This document shows, one piece after another, positions 46,075 to 57,492 of a stretch of 64,000 nucleotides of DNA. How positions within the stretch are numbered: the first letter of the stretch is position 1; the number at the start of each line of letters is the position of its first letter. Source of the stretch: Macrotis lagotis (lineage: Eukaryota > Chordata > Mammalia > Peramelemorphia > Peramelidae); the NCBI RefSeq assembly GCF_037893015.1, contig NC_133665.1:40128537-40192536 (forward strand), in the 5' to 3' direction. The notes beneath the pieces were generated by a model. It made no database searches, was not told the DNA's origin, and was given only the letters and a program-made list of their open reading frames with translations. A program made the position numbers and the translations under genes.

Positions 46075-46236
46075 CAGGGTTTTAAAAAAAGGCACTAATC
46101 CTTAGAGAGAGATAGAGAATTAATCTGGAGACTAAAACTTGGTGGGTGAATTTTGATTATTCTGCTTCAAAGTTGATATTGGCTGAAGTGTAGTGTTTAT
46201 CCATTAAAGTGAACAACTCAAATGGCAACTCATAGT
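46075..46236. repeat. Long direct repeat, right of the PBX1 pseudogene
   Basis: Partner of 44388-44547. It starts exactly where the match to the PBX1 N-terminus stops, and the full-length L1 begins shortly after it. Confidence 0.75.
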
Positions 46237-47855
46237 TGCTAAAAAAGAATTAGTTGGTGGAATTCCAGAGTGGAGCCAAGATGGTGGCGTGAAGCTAGCA
46301 TGCTCCTAGAGCTTTTCCTTACCTAGCATTAACTGAAACTTCTACACAGACACTAAAGTTATAGAACCCACCAAAAAATATTGAAACAAGTTTTCAATCT
46401 TAAGACACCATGGAAGATCTTCAGTGAAGATCTGTCACTTTGGGTAAAGGGGGAAGAAAGTCCACCTAGGCAGGAGAGCAGAAATGCCAGAAGGAGGCTT
46501 CCAAACACAGTTGTAGCCCAAGTCCAGCAAGTTAGATAATAGGCCAGCAGGGAGAGTCTCAACTCCAGACAATGTCTGAACCCTAGGAACACTGGGACAA
46601 CAGATAGGACTGGGTTGGGAACAAACCACAGCAAAGGTAATATCTTGACAAGTAATAAGCTAGAGATCAGACCCCAGCCTCAGGACAAAAAGCTCAGGAC
46701 TATATTCCCTATACCCCAGGAGCAATCAAAATGAGAAAAAAAGACAAAAAGAACGTTAATCATAGAAAGCTACCATGCAAGAGAGATGATAAAAATGCCA
46801 TATCAGAAGAAGAAAGCAATGACAAACTACCTACATGGGAAGTCTCAAAGGATTTTATGAATTGGATTCAAATCCAAACCTCATGGAAGAACTTAAAAAA
46901 AATTTTTAAAAACTGAAGAAGAAGGGAAGAATAAAAATGTGGGGGGAAAAGAAATGAGAACCATGCAGGAAAATTATGAAAAATTGACCAAAGAAATCAT
47001 CTCCTTTAAAAGTAAAAATATCCAACAGGGAAAAGAACATAACTCATCAAAAAAATAAAATCAACTAACTGGAAAAGGAATGCAACTCAGACAAAGGTCA
47101 AATAGATTTATGGAAAGGGAATGAAACTCATTGAAAAGTAAAAATTAACCAACAGGAAAAGGAAACACAAAAGTTAAATGAAGAAAATAAAACCTCCCAA
47201 ATTAGAATTGAACAAATAGAAACTAATGAATCTATGAGACACCAAAATTCCATCAAACAAAATTGAAAAGCTGAAAAAAATTGAAGAAACTATAAAGTAC
47301 CTTTAAGGAAAAACAAATGACCTGGAAAATAGATCCAGAAGCGATAATTTATGAATTATTGGTCTACCCAGGAGCCTAAATCAAAAAACAAAATCTGGAA
47401 AATATCTTTCAGGAAATTATCATGTAAAACTGTCCTAATATACTAGATCAAGAAGACAAAATAGCCCTTGAAAGAATACACAGAATACTTCCAAAAAGAG
47501 ATCCCAGAATAAAAATTCCAAGTACTATCATAGCCAAATTCCAGAATTCTCAACTAAAAGAGAAAATACTGCCGGCAGCAAAAAAAATCAATTCAAATAC
47601 AAAAGAAGAAGAATCAGAACTACACAGGACTCATCAGCTTCAACCTGAAAGATTGAAGGGTCTGGAATATGATATTTCAAAGGACAAAGAACCTTAGATT
47701 ACAACCAAGAATTTGCCATTCTGCAAAATTCAACTTATTCTATCAGGGGAAAAGATGAATTTTCAATGAAATAGAGGACTTCCAAAATTTTCTGGTAAAA
47801 AGAACAGAAATGAAAAGAAAATTTAATCTTCAAATACAAGATTCAAGAGATGCAA

Positions 47856-47869
47856 AAAAAAGGTAAACA
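47856..47869. repeat. Target-site repeat, left of the nested L1 copy
   Basis: AAAAAAGGTAAACA, identical to 49089-49102. Confidence 0.75.
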
Positions 47870-49088
47870 AAGGAGCTAAGATGGCAGTGTGAAGGTAGGA
47901 ATTCCCAGAAACTTGTTTCCCCCCAACATTCCAAAAGTCATCAAATTATGACTCTAGGCAAAATTTAGAGGGGGCAGAACCCACAGAAAGACTGAGTAAT
48001 ACAATTTTCCAGTCCAAGACAACTTAGAAGTTTCACAAGAAAGATCTGTTTCACTGGGACCAGGGGTTGCAAAGAGCCACTGTGCAGCCACAGTGCAGTG
48101 CAGCCAGGCCAGAGCAAACCAGCTTCAGCCTTCCAGGAATAGCCCATGGGGTGCCTGGGTCCCTGAGGATGTCTGGGTCCATGGCAAAGGGCATGGACTT
48201 CTTGACCCAGGGATCACCGGGGACGGCTTGAAGGAATGGTAAGAGAACTCTGCCACATCAGAGTGAGTGCAGAGAGGAATGCTGACCTCAAAACAGCCCT
48301 GCAATGAGAACCTGCAGTGGGAATCAGTGAAGCCACCCAGCACTTGTAGAGCTCCTAGCCCACAGATGGTATGGGGGTCAGGGGAGACTGCAGAGGTCTC
48401 TCTGCTCTCTCTGGGGCAGGACTTTGCTCTTTGTCCACACTCAGATCCAGGTCACAGTCTGGTTCAGGAGCCCCTGTGGTCATTCACATACTAGAGCACA
48501 GGCAAGAGTCTCTCATAAGACCTTGGAGAAATTGGGGACCCTGTGGGGTGTCCCCAAACCCCCCTCCCAAAGCCTTGGAAACATGGTAAATCAGGAAATG
48601 ACCTGGAAATGAGCAAACAAAAGAAAAAGAAGAATCGGACCATAGAAAATTACTTTGGTCCCATGGAGGATCAAAATATACTCTCAGAAGATGATGAACT
48701 TGAAGCTTCTGTATACAAAACCTCCAAGAGAAATGGAAAATGGGCTCAGGTTATGGATGAGCTCAAAAAAAGACTTTGAAAATCAATTAAGGGAGGTGAA
48801 GGAAAAATTGGAAGAATTGAGAGCAATGCAGATAAATCATGAAAACCAAGTCAGCAGCTTGGTGAAAGAAATACAAAAAAAAAATACTAAAGAAAATAAT
48901 ATGTCAAAAACCAGTTTAGACCAAATAGAAAAAACAACCCAAAAGGCAAATGAGGAGAAGAATGCCTTGAAAAGCAGAATTGGCCAGCTGGAAAAGGAGA
49001 TAAAAAAAGTTCTCTGAAGAAATAACTCCTTCAAATGTAGAATGGAACTAAAGGAAGCTGATGACATTGAGAGAAATCAGGAAGAAAT
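47870..49088 (+). mobile_element. 5'-complete, 3'-lacking L1 copy nested in the larger L1
   Basis: It starts with GGAGCTAAGATGGCAGTGTG, a second L1 5' end, and includes a 5' UTR and the first part of ORF1 (ATG at 48609). The ORF1 coiled coil is clear (VSSLVKEIQKK, EEKNALKSRIGQLEKEIKK), with a frame change near 48775. It stops abruptly at an A-rich AAATAAAAAA in ORF1 and is flanked by a 14-bp repeat AAAAAAGGTAAACA at 47856-47869 and 49089-49102. The surrounding L1 resumes after the right repeat. Loss of the 3' end rather than the 5' end is unusual for L1. Confidence 0.75.
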
Positions 49089-49102
49089 AAAAAAGGTAAA
49101 CA
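49089..49102. repeat. Target-site repeat, right of the nested L1 copy
   Basis: AAAAAAGGTAAACA, identical to 47856-47869; its A's merge with the insert's A-rich end. Confidence 0.75.
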
Positions 49103-50644
49103 GAAAAGGAGGGAGGGACGATTACATCTATAACTTTTGAGAACTGTATTTTTCTTAGGATAGTTAAATGGTTGAATATACTTGAAGGGAATGTACCTAG
49201 AAGATATGGATACAAATGAGACATGAATGCACTGGTGATTGTGATGGTGGTATTTCCTATAGAGACAGAGGGAGGGAGAGTTCTTAGAGAGTCTATACAT
49301 AATTAAGTCACAAAGTAACTTGACTTTACCATATACTTTGGTTAAATAGCTCTGTAGTACCTTTAGGGCAGAGGATGGGAGCTACTTAGAAAGACTGGAC
49401 ATAAATAGATTAGAAAGTGATTTTGTCTTAATACATGCTTAATACAAGGGTTACATTACTATAGTTGGAGAGCTAAAGGGACAGATGAAGAGAGTGTAAC
49501 CAATTATTTGGTTGGGGATGGTTATAGGCCCATGGCTGGAGTACTAGATTTGGAGAGGGAAAGTATATGTAGAGGGACTGGACATGAAAACATCATGAAG
49601 AGATTCTGCTTTGCTTGATGTTTGGTGACAATTGGAGGCAATGTGTTTGGGAGGGGGGAGGTATAAATGGCTCATTAAATGATTTGGCTTTAGATGATGC
49701 TTTGGCTCATGAGGACAGTGTGTCCATGGAGGGTACTTGAAAAGAGGGGGTGGTTTAAATCAATAATAATTTGATGTGATTTGTTTCTCTTGAAAAAATG
49801 TAATGGGACTGAAGAGCAAAATATACTTAGTGAATATAAAGCAATGCTGCTTATCACTCAATCAAATAGTCAATCAATCAATCAACCTTTGAGAATGGTA
49901 TTTCTATCAGGAATAAAAGGAGTATATTTTGACAAAGGTGTTGTAGGTATAAGACAGGATTACAACAATAAAGACATTAAAAAGAAGTACTGTACTAGGA
50001 GAAGGCTAGTTATTAGAAGTTAAATAATACCAGGTGAAATGGCACAAAGATTTATTATAGTTGAGGGAAAGTAGGGAAGGTGTGAACACTGAGTAAATCC
50101 TACTCAATAGATTTGGCCCAGAGAAGAACAACATACATTCCCAATTGATTTTAAAAATCTATTCTACCCTATGGGGGAAGTGGGGGGGGAGGGGAAGATG
50201 GGATTAATAAAAGGGAAGGAGAAGGTAAAAAGTGAAAGTAAAGCTAAAGTTAAAATCTAAAAGAAAAGTTAAAGGGGAAAGGGAGAAAAACATTAGGGAG
50301 GAGGAATAAGAGCAAAAGAAGAAATATAAATGGGGAAAGATAGCATGGAGAGAAATACCAAATTAGTAGTCAACTGCAAATGTGAATGGGATGAACTCTT
50401 CCATAAAACAGAAGCAGATAGAACAATCAATTAAAAACCAGAATACTACAATATGCTATTTACACATTTGAAACAGAGAGACAGATACATACATACATAC
50501 ACACAGGGTAAAGGTAAAAGGCTGGAGCAAAATATATTATGCCTCAGCAGAAGTTTAAAAAAAATTAGGAGTAGTGATCCTGATCTCAGACAAAGCAAAA
50601 ACAAAGATAGATCTCATTAAAAGGGATAAAGAAGGAAATTACAT

Positions 50645-50804
50645 CTTTTTGTTGTTGTTAGAGTTTTTTTTTTGCAAGACAATGGGGTTAAGTGGCCCAC
50701 ACAAGAAATAAGGCTACACAGCTAGGTGCCCAGGCCAGATTTGAACTCAGGTACTCCCGACTGCAGAGCCAGTGCTCTATCCACTGTGCCACCTAGCTGC
50801 CCCT
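50645..50804 (-). mobile_element. Marsupial tRNA-derived SINE inside L1 ORF2
   Basis: Repeat GGAAATTACAT at 50634-50644 and 50805-50815. The middle (about 50694-50735) differs from the other copies by a short replaced stretch. Confidence 0.93.
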
Positions 50805-51885
50805 GGAAATTACATATTCTTAAAAGGAACTATAGACAATGAAGTTATATCATTAAACATACATACACTAAGTGATAGAGCATCCTAATTCTTAGAGGAG
50901 AAGCTGAACAAATTACAAGGAGACATAGACAGCAAAACTAAAATAGTAGGGGACCTCAACTCTCTCCCTTAGAATTAGATAAATCTAATCACAAAATAAA
51001 CAAGAAGGAAATTTAGAAAGTGAATAAAATCTTAGAAAACTTAGATATGATAGAACTCTGGAAAAAAATGAATGGGAATAAAAAAGAATATACCTTTTGA
51101 TGTGCAATACATGGCACCTATACCAAAATTGAATGAATATTTACAAAACTACAAACTATTCAGATTAACAGAAGAGGAGATAAAATTCTTAAATAAGCCC
51201 ATTTCAGAAAAAGAAATTGAAGGAAGCCATCAATAAATTTCCTAAGGAAAAGCCTCTAGGTGAAGATGGATTTACAAGTAAATTCTACCAAACATTTAAG
51301 GGACAATTAATTCCAATTCTACACAAACTATTTTTAGATTTTAGGAGTAGTTCTGCCAAATTCCTTTTATGATACCAATATGGTACAGGTACCTAAACCA
51401 GGAAGAGTCAAAGCAGACAAAAAAAATTACAGACCAATACCCCTAATGAATATTAATACAAAAATCTTAAAATAAAATTTAGCAAAGAGATCACAACAAA
51501 TTATTACTTGAATAATCCACCATGATCAAGAAGGATTTATATCAGATAGGCAGAGACGGTTCAGTAGTAGAAAAACAGTCAACATAATTCAACATATGAA
51601 TAATAAAACCAACAGAAATCATGATTATCTCAATAGATGCTGAAAAAACTTTTGACAAAATACAATATCCATTCCTATTTAAAACGTTTGAGAGCATAGG
51701 AAAAAAATGGAGTTTTTCATAAAATAATAAGCAGTAGCGATCTAAAATCTGCAACAAGTATTATATGTAATGGGGATAAACCAGGACCATTTCCAAGAAG
51801 ATCAGGGGTGAAACAAGGATGCCCATTATTACTATTACTATTCAATATTGTATTAGCTTTAGCAATAAGAGAAGAAAAATAAATT

Positions 51886-52036
51886 GGGGGCGGCTAGGTG
51901 GCACAGTGGATAGAGCACCGGCCCTGGAGTCAGGAGTACCTGAGTTCAAATCCCGCCTCAGACACTTAATAATTACCTAGCTGTGTGGCCTTGGGCAAGC
52001 CACTTGACCCCATTGCCTTGCAAAGAAAAAGAAAAA
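51886..52036 (+). mobile_element. Marsupial tRNA-derived SINE inside L1 ORF2
   Basis: Full-length; repeats GAAAAATAAATTG (ending 51885) and GAAAAAGAAATTG (52037-52049), lying in the L1 reverse transcriptase region. Confidence 0.94.
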
Positions 52037-52721
52037 GAAAAAGAAATTGAACGAATTAGAATTGGCAACAAGGAAGTAAAACTTTCACTCTTTGCAGATG
52101 ACATGATGGCATACTTAGAATACCTTAGAAAATCAACTAAAAAACTACTTGAAACAATTAACAATTTTAGCAAAGTAACAGGATATAAATTAAAACTACA
52201 TATATCATCAGCATTTCTATAACGAACAATAAAACTGAAGGGCAAGGGATAGAAAGTGAAATCCCTTTTAAAGTAACTGCAGACAATATAAAATACTTAG
52301 GAATCTACCTTCCAAGACAAACCCAGAAACTATATGAACACAATTACAAAATGCATTTCCACAAATAAAATCAGGTCTAAACAATTGAAAAAACATCAGT
52401 TGCTCATGGTTTGGCCGAGTTAATATAATAAAAATGACAATTCTATCCAAATTAAATTACTTATCCAATGCCATACCAATCAAACTACCAAATAACTATA
52501 TTACTAGAAAAATAGTACAAAATTCATTTGGAGCAACAAAATGTCAAGAATATCAAGGGAACTGATGAAAAAAATGTTAATTAAGATGGCCTAGCTCTAC
52601 CAGATCTAAAACTATATTATAAAGCAGCAGTGTTCACAATTGCCTGATACTGGTTAAGAAATAGAGTAATGGACCAGTGGATTAGGATAGGTACAAAGTA
52701 AACAGCAGTAAATATTTTGTT

Positions 52722-52874
52722 TTGTTTTTTTAGGTTTTGCAAGGCAATGGGGTCAAGTGACTTGCCCAAGGCCACACAGCTAGGTAATTATTAAGTGTCT
52801 GAGGCGGGATTTGAACTCAGGTACTCCTGACTACAGGGCCGGTGCTCTATCCACTGTGCCACCTAGCTGCCCCT
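52722..52874 (-). mobile_element. Marsupial tRNA-derived SINE inside L1 ORF2
   Basis: Full-length; imperfect 18-bp repeats starting AGCAGTAAATATTTTG (52704) and AGCATTAAATGTTTTG (52875). Confidence 0.94.
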
Positions 52875-53926
52875 AGCATTAAATGTTTTGTTGGACAAAC
52901 CTATATTAGCTTCTGGGATAAGAACTCACTATTCAACAAAACTACTAGGAAAACTGGAATATAGCATGGCAAAAACTAGGCATAAACCCACATCTCACAT
53001 CCTTACCAAAATAAGGTATAGGATGGATATAGAATTTAGACATAAAGGGTGATCCCATAGACCAATGAACAGATCAAGAAATACTTACCTGTTGGATATG
53101 TGGAAAGGGGAGAAATTTATGACCACACAAGAAATAAGAGAACATTATAAATTGCAAAATGGATGATTATGACTATATAAAATTAAAAAATGTTTTTGCA
53201 CTAATAAAACCAATGTTGACAAGACTAGAAAGAAAACAGAAAGCTGGAAAACAATTTTCATAGCTAGAAGTTCTGATAAAGGTGTCATTTCTAAAATATA
53301 TAAGGAACTGAATCAAATTTATAAGGTTACAAGTCATTCCTCAATTGCTAAATGGTCAAAGGATATGAACAGGCAGTTTTCAAATGAAATTAAAACTGTA
53401 TGTAATCATGTGAAAAAATGTTCCAAATTATTATTTATTAGAGAAATGCAATTTAACACAATCTGAGGTTTCACCTCACTCCTATCAGATTGATCAAGAT
53501 GATAAAAATGGAAAATGGTCCATGTTGGAGAGGTTGTGGGAGGATTGGGATGTTACTGTTGGAGGAGTTGTGAACTCATCCAACCATTCTAGAGAGCAAT
53601 ATGGGACTATGCCCAAAGAACAACAAAACTATTTATATTCTTTGACCCAACAGTACCAATGTCAGGTCTATATCCAGAAGAAATCATAAAAAAATAGGAA
53701 AAGTTCCACATGTTCCAAAATATTTGTAGCAGCTCTTTTTGAAGTGGCAAAGAATTGGAATATGAGGGGATGCCCATCAATTGGGGATTGGCTGAACCAG
53801 TTAAAATATATGAATGTTTTAGAGTACTCTTGCTGTATAAGAAACCATGAATGGTTGGACATGGAAAAAATTAAACAAACTGATGCTGAGAGAAGAGAGC
53901 AGAACCAAGAGAATGTACACATTAAC

Positions 53927-53938
53927 AACAACATTGTG
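53927..53938. repeat. Target-site repeat, left of the ORF1-only element
   Basis: AACAACATTGTG, identical to 57331-57342; both lie in the 3' part of the host L1. Confidence 0.85.
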
Positions 53939-54692
53939 GGGGCGGAGCCAAGATGGTGACAAGAAAGGATCAAGTCTTAGGTGCTCTCTGATAAAACTTC
54001 TAAACTAAGGACTCTAACTAAACTTTTGAGAGACAGAACCCACAAAGGGACCCAGAGAGGCAGTTCTCCTACTCAAAGTTAACCTGAAAAAGACCAGAAA
54101 GGCTCTGCTCCCTGGGGTCAGAGGGGTGGCCCGCCAGAGGGGCCACCAGCCAGAACGCGAAAGAACTTCAGCCTCCCAGAGGCAGTCCCAGGGTGCTGGG
54201 AGCCCCAGCTCACAGCAGCAGGGGAGTCTCCTGAGCTATACCCTGGGGAGCACCAGGCACAAAGTGGGGGAACAGCAGGGGACCTCTGCCAGAGAGAGCA
54301 CGTGGAGCCCAGGCCTCAGAGCACACAGCAAGCAGCATGGTCTTTTGGCAGACCAGATCCAGGAACAGAAGCAGGCAGAGACAGTAAGCGGGAGCCCCCA
54401 GGACATGAACCCATTGAACCTAGGGAGGGGAGTGAAAAGAGAGAGACTGCAGAGCTCTGTCCTCTGCCCCTGGAACAGAACTCTGGGGGGCTCTGACCAC
54501 ATTCAGATCCTGATCAATCTAGGCCCCCACACAGAACAGCAGCAGCCCCCTCCACCTCAGGCCCGTGGCAGAGGGGGGCACATATGGTCATTCACAGACC
54601 AGGAGGGAGGACAGAGCCTCACACACTGAGACCCTTGTGGGAGTGCCCCAAAAGCTCAGGAAGCACCCCCCAAAAAGGCTTAGGCTGGGAAA

Positions 54693-55806
54693 ATGAGCAA
54701 GCAGAGAAAAAAGAGGAACACCATTGAGAAATACATTATCTATGATCCCAAGAAGAATGAATATACTTAGTCTGAAGATGAGGAAGCACAAACTCCTACA
54801 TGTAAAGACTCCAAGAAAAACAGAAACTAGGATCAGGCTATGACAGAGCTCAAAAAAGACTTTGAAAAATCAAATGAGGGAGTTAGAAAAAAAACTGGGA
54901 AAAGAAATAAGAGAGATGCAGGAAAAACATAAAAATGAAGTCAGTAGCTTAGCTAGGAAATTAAAAAAAATGCTGAAGAAAATAGCATGCTAAAAACCAG
55001 CTTAGGTCAAATGGATAAAACAGTTCAAAAAGTTATTGAGGAGAAGAATGCTTTAAAAAGCAAAATTGGCCAGATGGAAAAAAGAGATAAGAAAACTCTC
55101 TGAGGAAAACAAATCCTTCAGACAAAGAATAGAATTCGGGGAGATTGATGAATTTACCAGAAATCAGGAATCAATACTTCAAAACCAAAAAAATGAAAAA
55201 TTAGAAGAAAATGTGAAATATCTCATTGAAAAAACAACTGATATGGAAAACAGACTTAGAAAAGATAATTTAAAAATTATTGGAATACCTGAAAGTCATG
55301 ATCAGGAAAAGAGCCTTGACATAATTTTCAAAGAATTACTACAGGAAAATTGCCCTGATATCCTAGAAGCAGGGGGCAAAATAGAAATGGAGAGAATCCA
55401 CCAATCCTCCTGAGAAAGAGATTCCAAAAAACCAACCCCTAGGAATATTATAGCCAAGTTCCAGAACTCCCAAGTCAAAGAGAAAACATTACAAGCAGCC
55501 AGAAGGACACAGTTCAAATATCATGAAGCTGCAGTCAGGATCACACAGGACTTAGCAGCAACTACATTGGAAGCTCTTAGGGCTTGGAATATAATATACC
55601 GGAAGGCAAAAGAGCTTAGAATGCAGCCAAGAATGAACTACCCAGCAAGGCTGAATGTCCTCTTCCAGGGAAAAAGATGGACTTTCACTGAACCAGGGGA
55701 ATTTCAAATGTTCCTTTTGGAATGACCAGAGCTGAACAGAAGGTTTGATCTTCAGATACAGGACTCAGGTGAAGCATGGAGAGTGGAGGAGAAGGGGAAA
55801 ATATGA
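54693..55806 (+). pseudogene. Broken L1 ORF1 (RNA-binding protein) of the ORF1-only element
   Basis: ORF1p of L1 elements is a trimeric RNA chaperone that coats L1 RNA. Here it begins MSKQRKKRNTIEKY and has a coiled coil (about 54840-55140, rich in K and E). The RRM-like domain follows (DNLKIIGIPESHDQEKSLD, about 55270-55320), then the C-terminal domain (IIAKFQNSQVKEKTLQAARR, about 55447-55506, to MFLLE near 55724). In-frame stops occur early (after KNEYT) and in other places, and there is a frame change near 55065, so no full protein can be made. The longest open piece is 55066-55413. Confidence 0.85.
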
Positions 55807-56282
55807 GGGACTTAATGATGATGAACTGCATGTATTCCTGCATAGAAAAATGACACTGATAATACTCATTTGAACCTTCTCAGATAATAGAGCAGGTAGA
55901 GGGAGCTTTTATAGTTGAAGCACAGGAGAAAGCTGAATTCAAAGATAAAAATATGGTATAAAAATGGAGTCAATAGAAAAAAAGGGAAATGCAATGGGAG
56001 AAAGAAAAAAGAAAGGGGGAATAGGCTAAGACATTTCATATAATAAGATTTTTCTTTATTACAATGAGCTATTGCAATGATATGGAAGGGGAGAAGCAAG
56101 GGGGAATGAGGGAACCTTCGCTCTCATCAGAGATGGCTAGGAGAGTTAACAGCATATATACTCAATGGGGTATAGGCATCTGGAGTAAGAAGTGGGGGAC
56201 AGGGGGAAGGGGTGGGGATGTGAATAAAGGAGGAGAGGATGGACCATGGGGGGAGAGTGGTCAGATATAACATATTTTCTTT

Positions 56283-56428
56283 TTTGCTCCTTTCAAGGGG
56301 CTGGGATTGGAAGGCATGTCCAGGCCCATGGGGTCAGGTGGATTCTGGGCCTAAGGGGTGGTATGGGGGCTCAGGGCTTCTTGGCCCCAGGACCAGGGAT
56401 CTGTCTGCTGCGCCACTCAGCGACCCTA
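56283..56428 (-). repeat. Diverged antisense SINE-like unit 1 in the ORF1-only element
   Basis: The right half matches the reverse complement of the tRNA-SINE head (CTGCGCCACTCAGCGACCC against the usual CTGCGCCACCTAGCCGCCC). The left half is weak. No target repeats are visible. Confidence 0.5.
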
Positions 56429-56636
56429 CAGCAGAGTCAGAGTGAAAGGAGAGAGAAAATATAGTACATGGTAGTGGAGAAATAAGAAAGGAGGGAGTTG
56501 CAATCAGCAATGGCAACAGTGGAAAAATATGGCAGTAACTTTTGTGATGGACTTACCATAAAGAATGTGATCCACCCATGACAGAGTTGTTGGTGTTGGA
56601 ACAAAGACTGAAGCACATTTTTTATTATTATTATTA

Positions 56637-56781
56637 TTTGGGGGAGGGTGCAGGGCAAATGGGGCTGGGTTGCCTGCCTGGGGCCACATAGCAGGGTGAT
56701 CTTTGGGTGTCTGAGGCCGGATTTGGACCCGGGTGCTCCTGGCTCAAGGGCCAGTGCTCTGTCCACCACCCAGCCACCCCT
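56637..56781 (-). repeat. Diverged antisense SINE unit 2
   Basis: Aligns along its length with the reverse complement of the common SINE of this window (GTGTCTGAGGCCGGATTT is kept). Most differences are A to G on the plus strand. It is followed by CTATTATTACTATTTT, as is unit 3, so the two form a tandem of about 193-bp period. Confidence 0.75.
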
Positions 56782-56836
56782 ACTATTATTACTATTTTAT
56801 TTTATTTTGGGTCTTTTTTTTCTTCTTTTTGTTTTT

Positions 56837-56974
56837 TTCAGGGCAGTGGGGATCGGGTGGCTTGCAGGTCACAAGGCTGGGTGACTGTTGGGTCTACGGG
56901 GCTGGATGTGGGCCTGGGTGCTCGTGGCTCCAGGGCTGGTGCTTTGTCCATTGCACCACCTGGCCATACCTACA
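56837..56974 (-). repeat. Diverged antisense SINE unit 3
   Basis: Same structure as unit 2 (GTGGCTTGC, CTCCAGGGCTGGTGCTTT, TTGCACCACCTGGCC). It is followed by ATTATTACTATTTT. A-to-G differences again dominate. Confidence 0.75.
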
Positions 56975-57112
56975 ATTATTACTATTTTTTTATTTTAATT
57001 TTTTTTCTCTCCCCTTTACTTTATCACTCAAGCAAGTCTATATTCATGGGGGAGGGGGTATTTCGTTTACTCTTAAACGAGAATATTTTATTAATGTAAA
57101 AAAAAAACATTT

Positions 57113-57280
57113 AGGGGCGGCTACGTGGTGTAGTGGATAAAGCACCGGCCCTGGAGTCAGGAGTACCTGGGTTCAAATCCGTTCTCAGACACTTAACAAT
57201 TACGTAGCTGTGTGGCCTTGGGCAAGCCACTTAACCCCATTTGCCTTACAAAAAAAAAACCTAAAAAAAATAAAAAAATA
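57113..57280 (+). mobile_element. Marsupial tRNA-derived SINE in the ORF1-only element
   Basis: Full-length; perfect repeat AAAAAACATTT (57102-57112 and 57281-57291). It entered the 3' end of the ORF1-only L1 relative. Confidence 0.95.
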
Positions 57281-57330
57281 AAAAAACATTTGTACAAAAT
57301 GAGAATAAAAAAATAAAATTTGTATAAAAA

Positions 57331-57342
57331 AACAACATTGTG
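57331..57342. repeat. Target-site repeat, right of the ORF1-only element
   Basis: AACAACATTGTG, identical to 53927-53938; L1 3' UTR sequence continues from here. Confidence 0.85.
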
Positions 57343-57492
57343 AGTTGATCAACTATGATGGTTGTAGCTTCTCTCAGCTGTTCAGAGATCAAGGACAAAC
57401 TTGGGAGATCTATTATGGACAAAGCCATCACATACAGATGGGAAAAAAACCAAACAAAAAATCCCACAAAATCTGAATGAACACTATGTTCA

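Larger units (their letters stand above)
53939..57330 (+). mobile_element. ORF1-only L1 relative (HAL1-like) with SINE-derived 3' region
   Basis: A 3.4-kb insertion that begins with an L1 5' end (GGGGGCGGAGCCAAGATGG) and carries a GC-rich 5' UTR and ORF1 (54693-55806), but no ORF2 at all. After ORF1 come about 470 bases resembling the L1 inter-ORF region, then antisense SINE-like units (56283-56428, 56637-56781, 56837-56974). Next is a T-rich stretch, and the end has AATAAA-rich sequence and a run of A's (57300-57330). A 12-bp repeat AACAACATTGTG lies at 53927-53938 and 57331-57342, so this is a finished insertion and not a deletion product. A SINE entered it later at 57113. ORF1-only L1 relatives are known as HAL1; whether this exact family is catalogued I cannot tell. 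Confidence 0.72.

Noticed and set aside
56246-57140. Several plus-strand frames of 72-135 codons
   Set aside because: They run through G-rich antisense SINE units and T-rich spacers with no family match.
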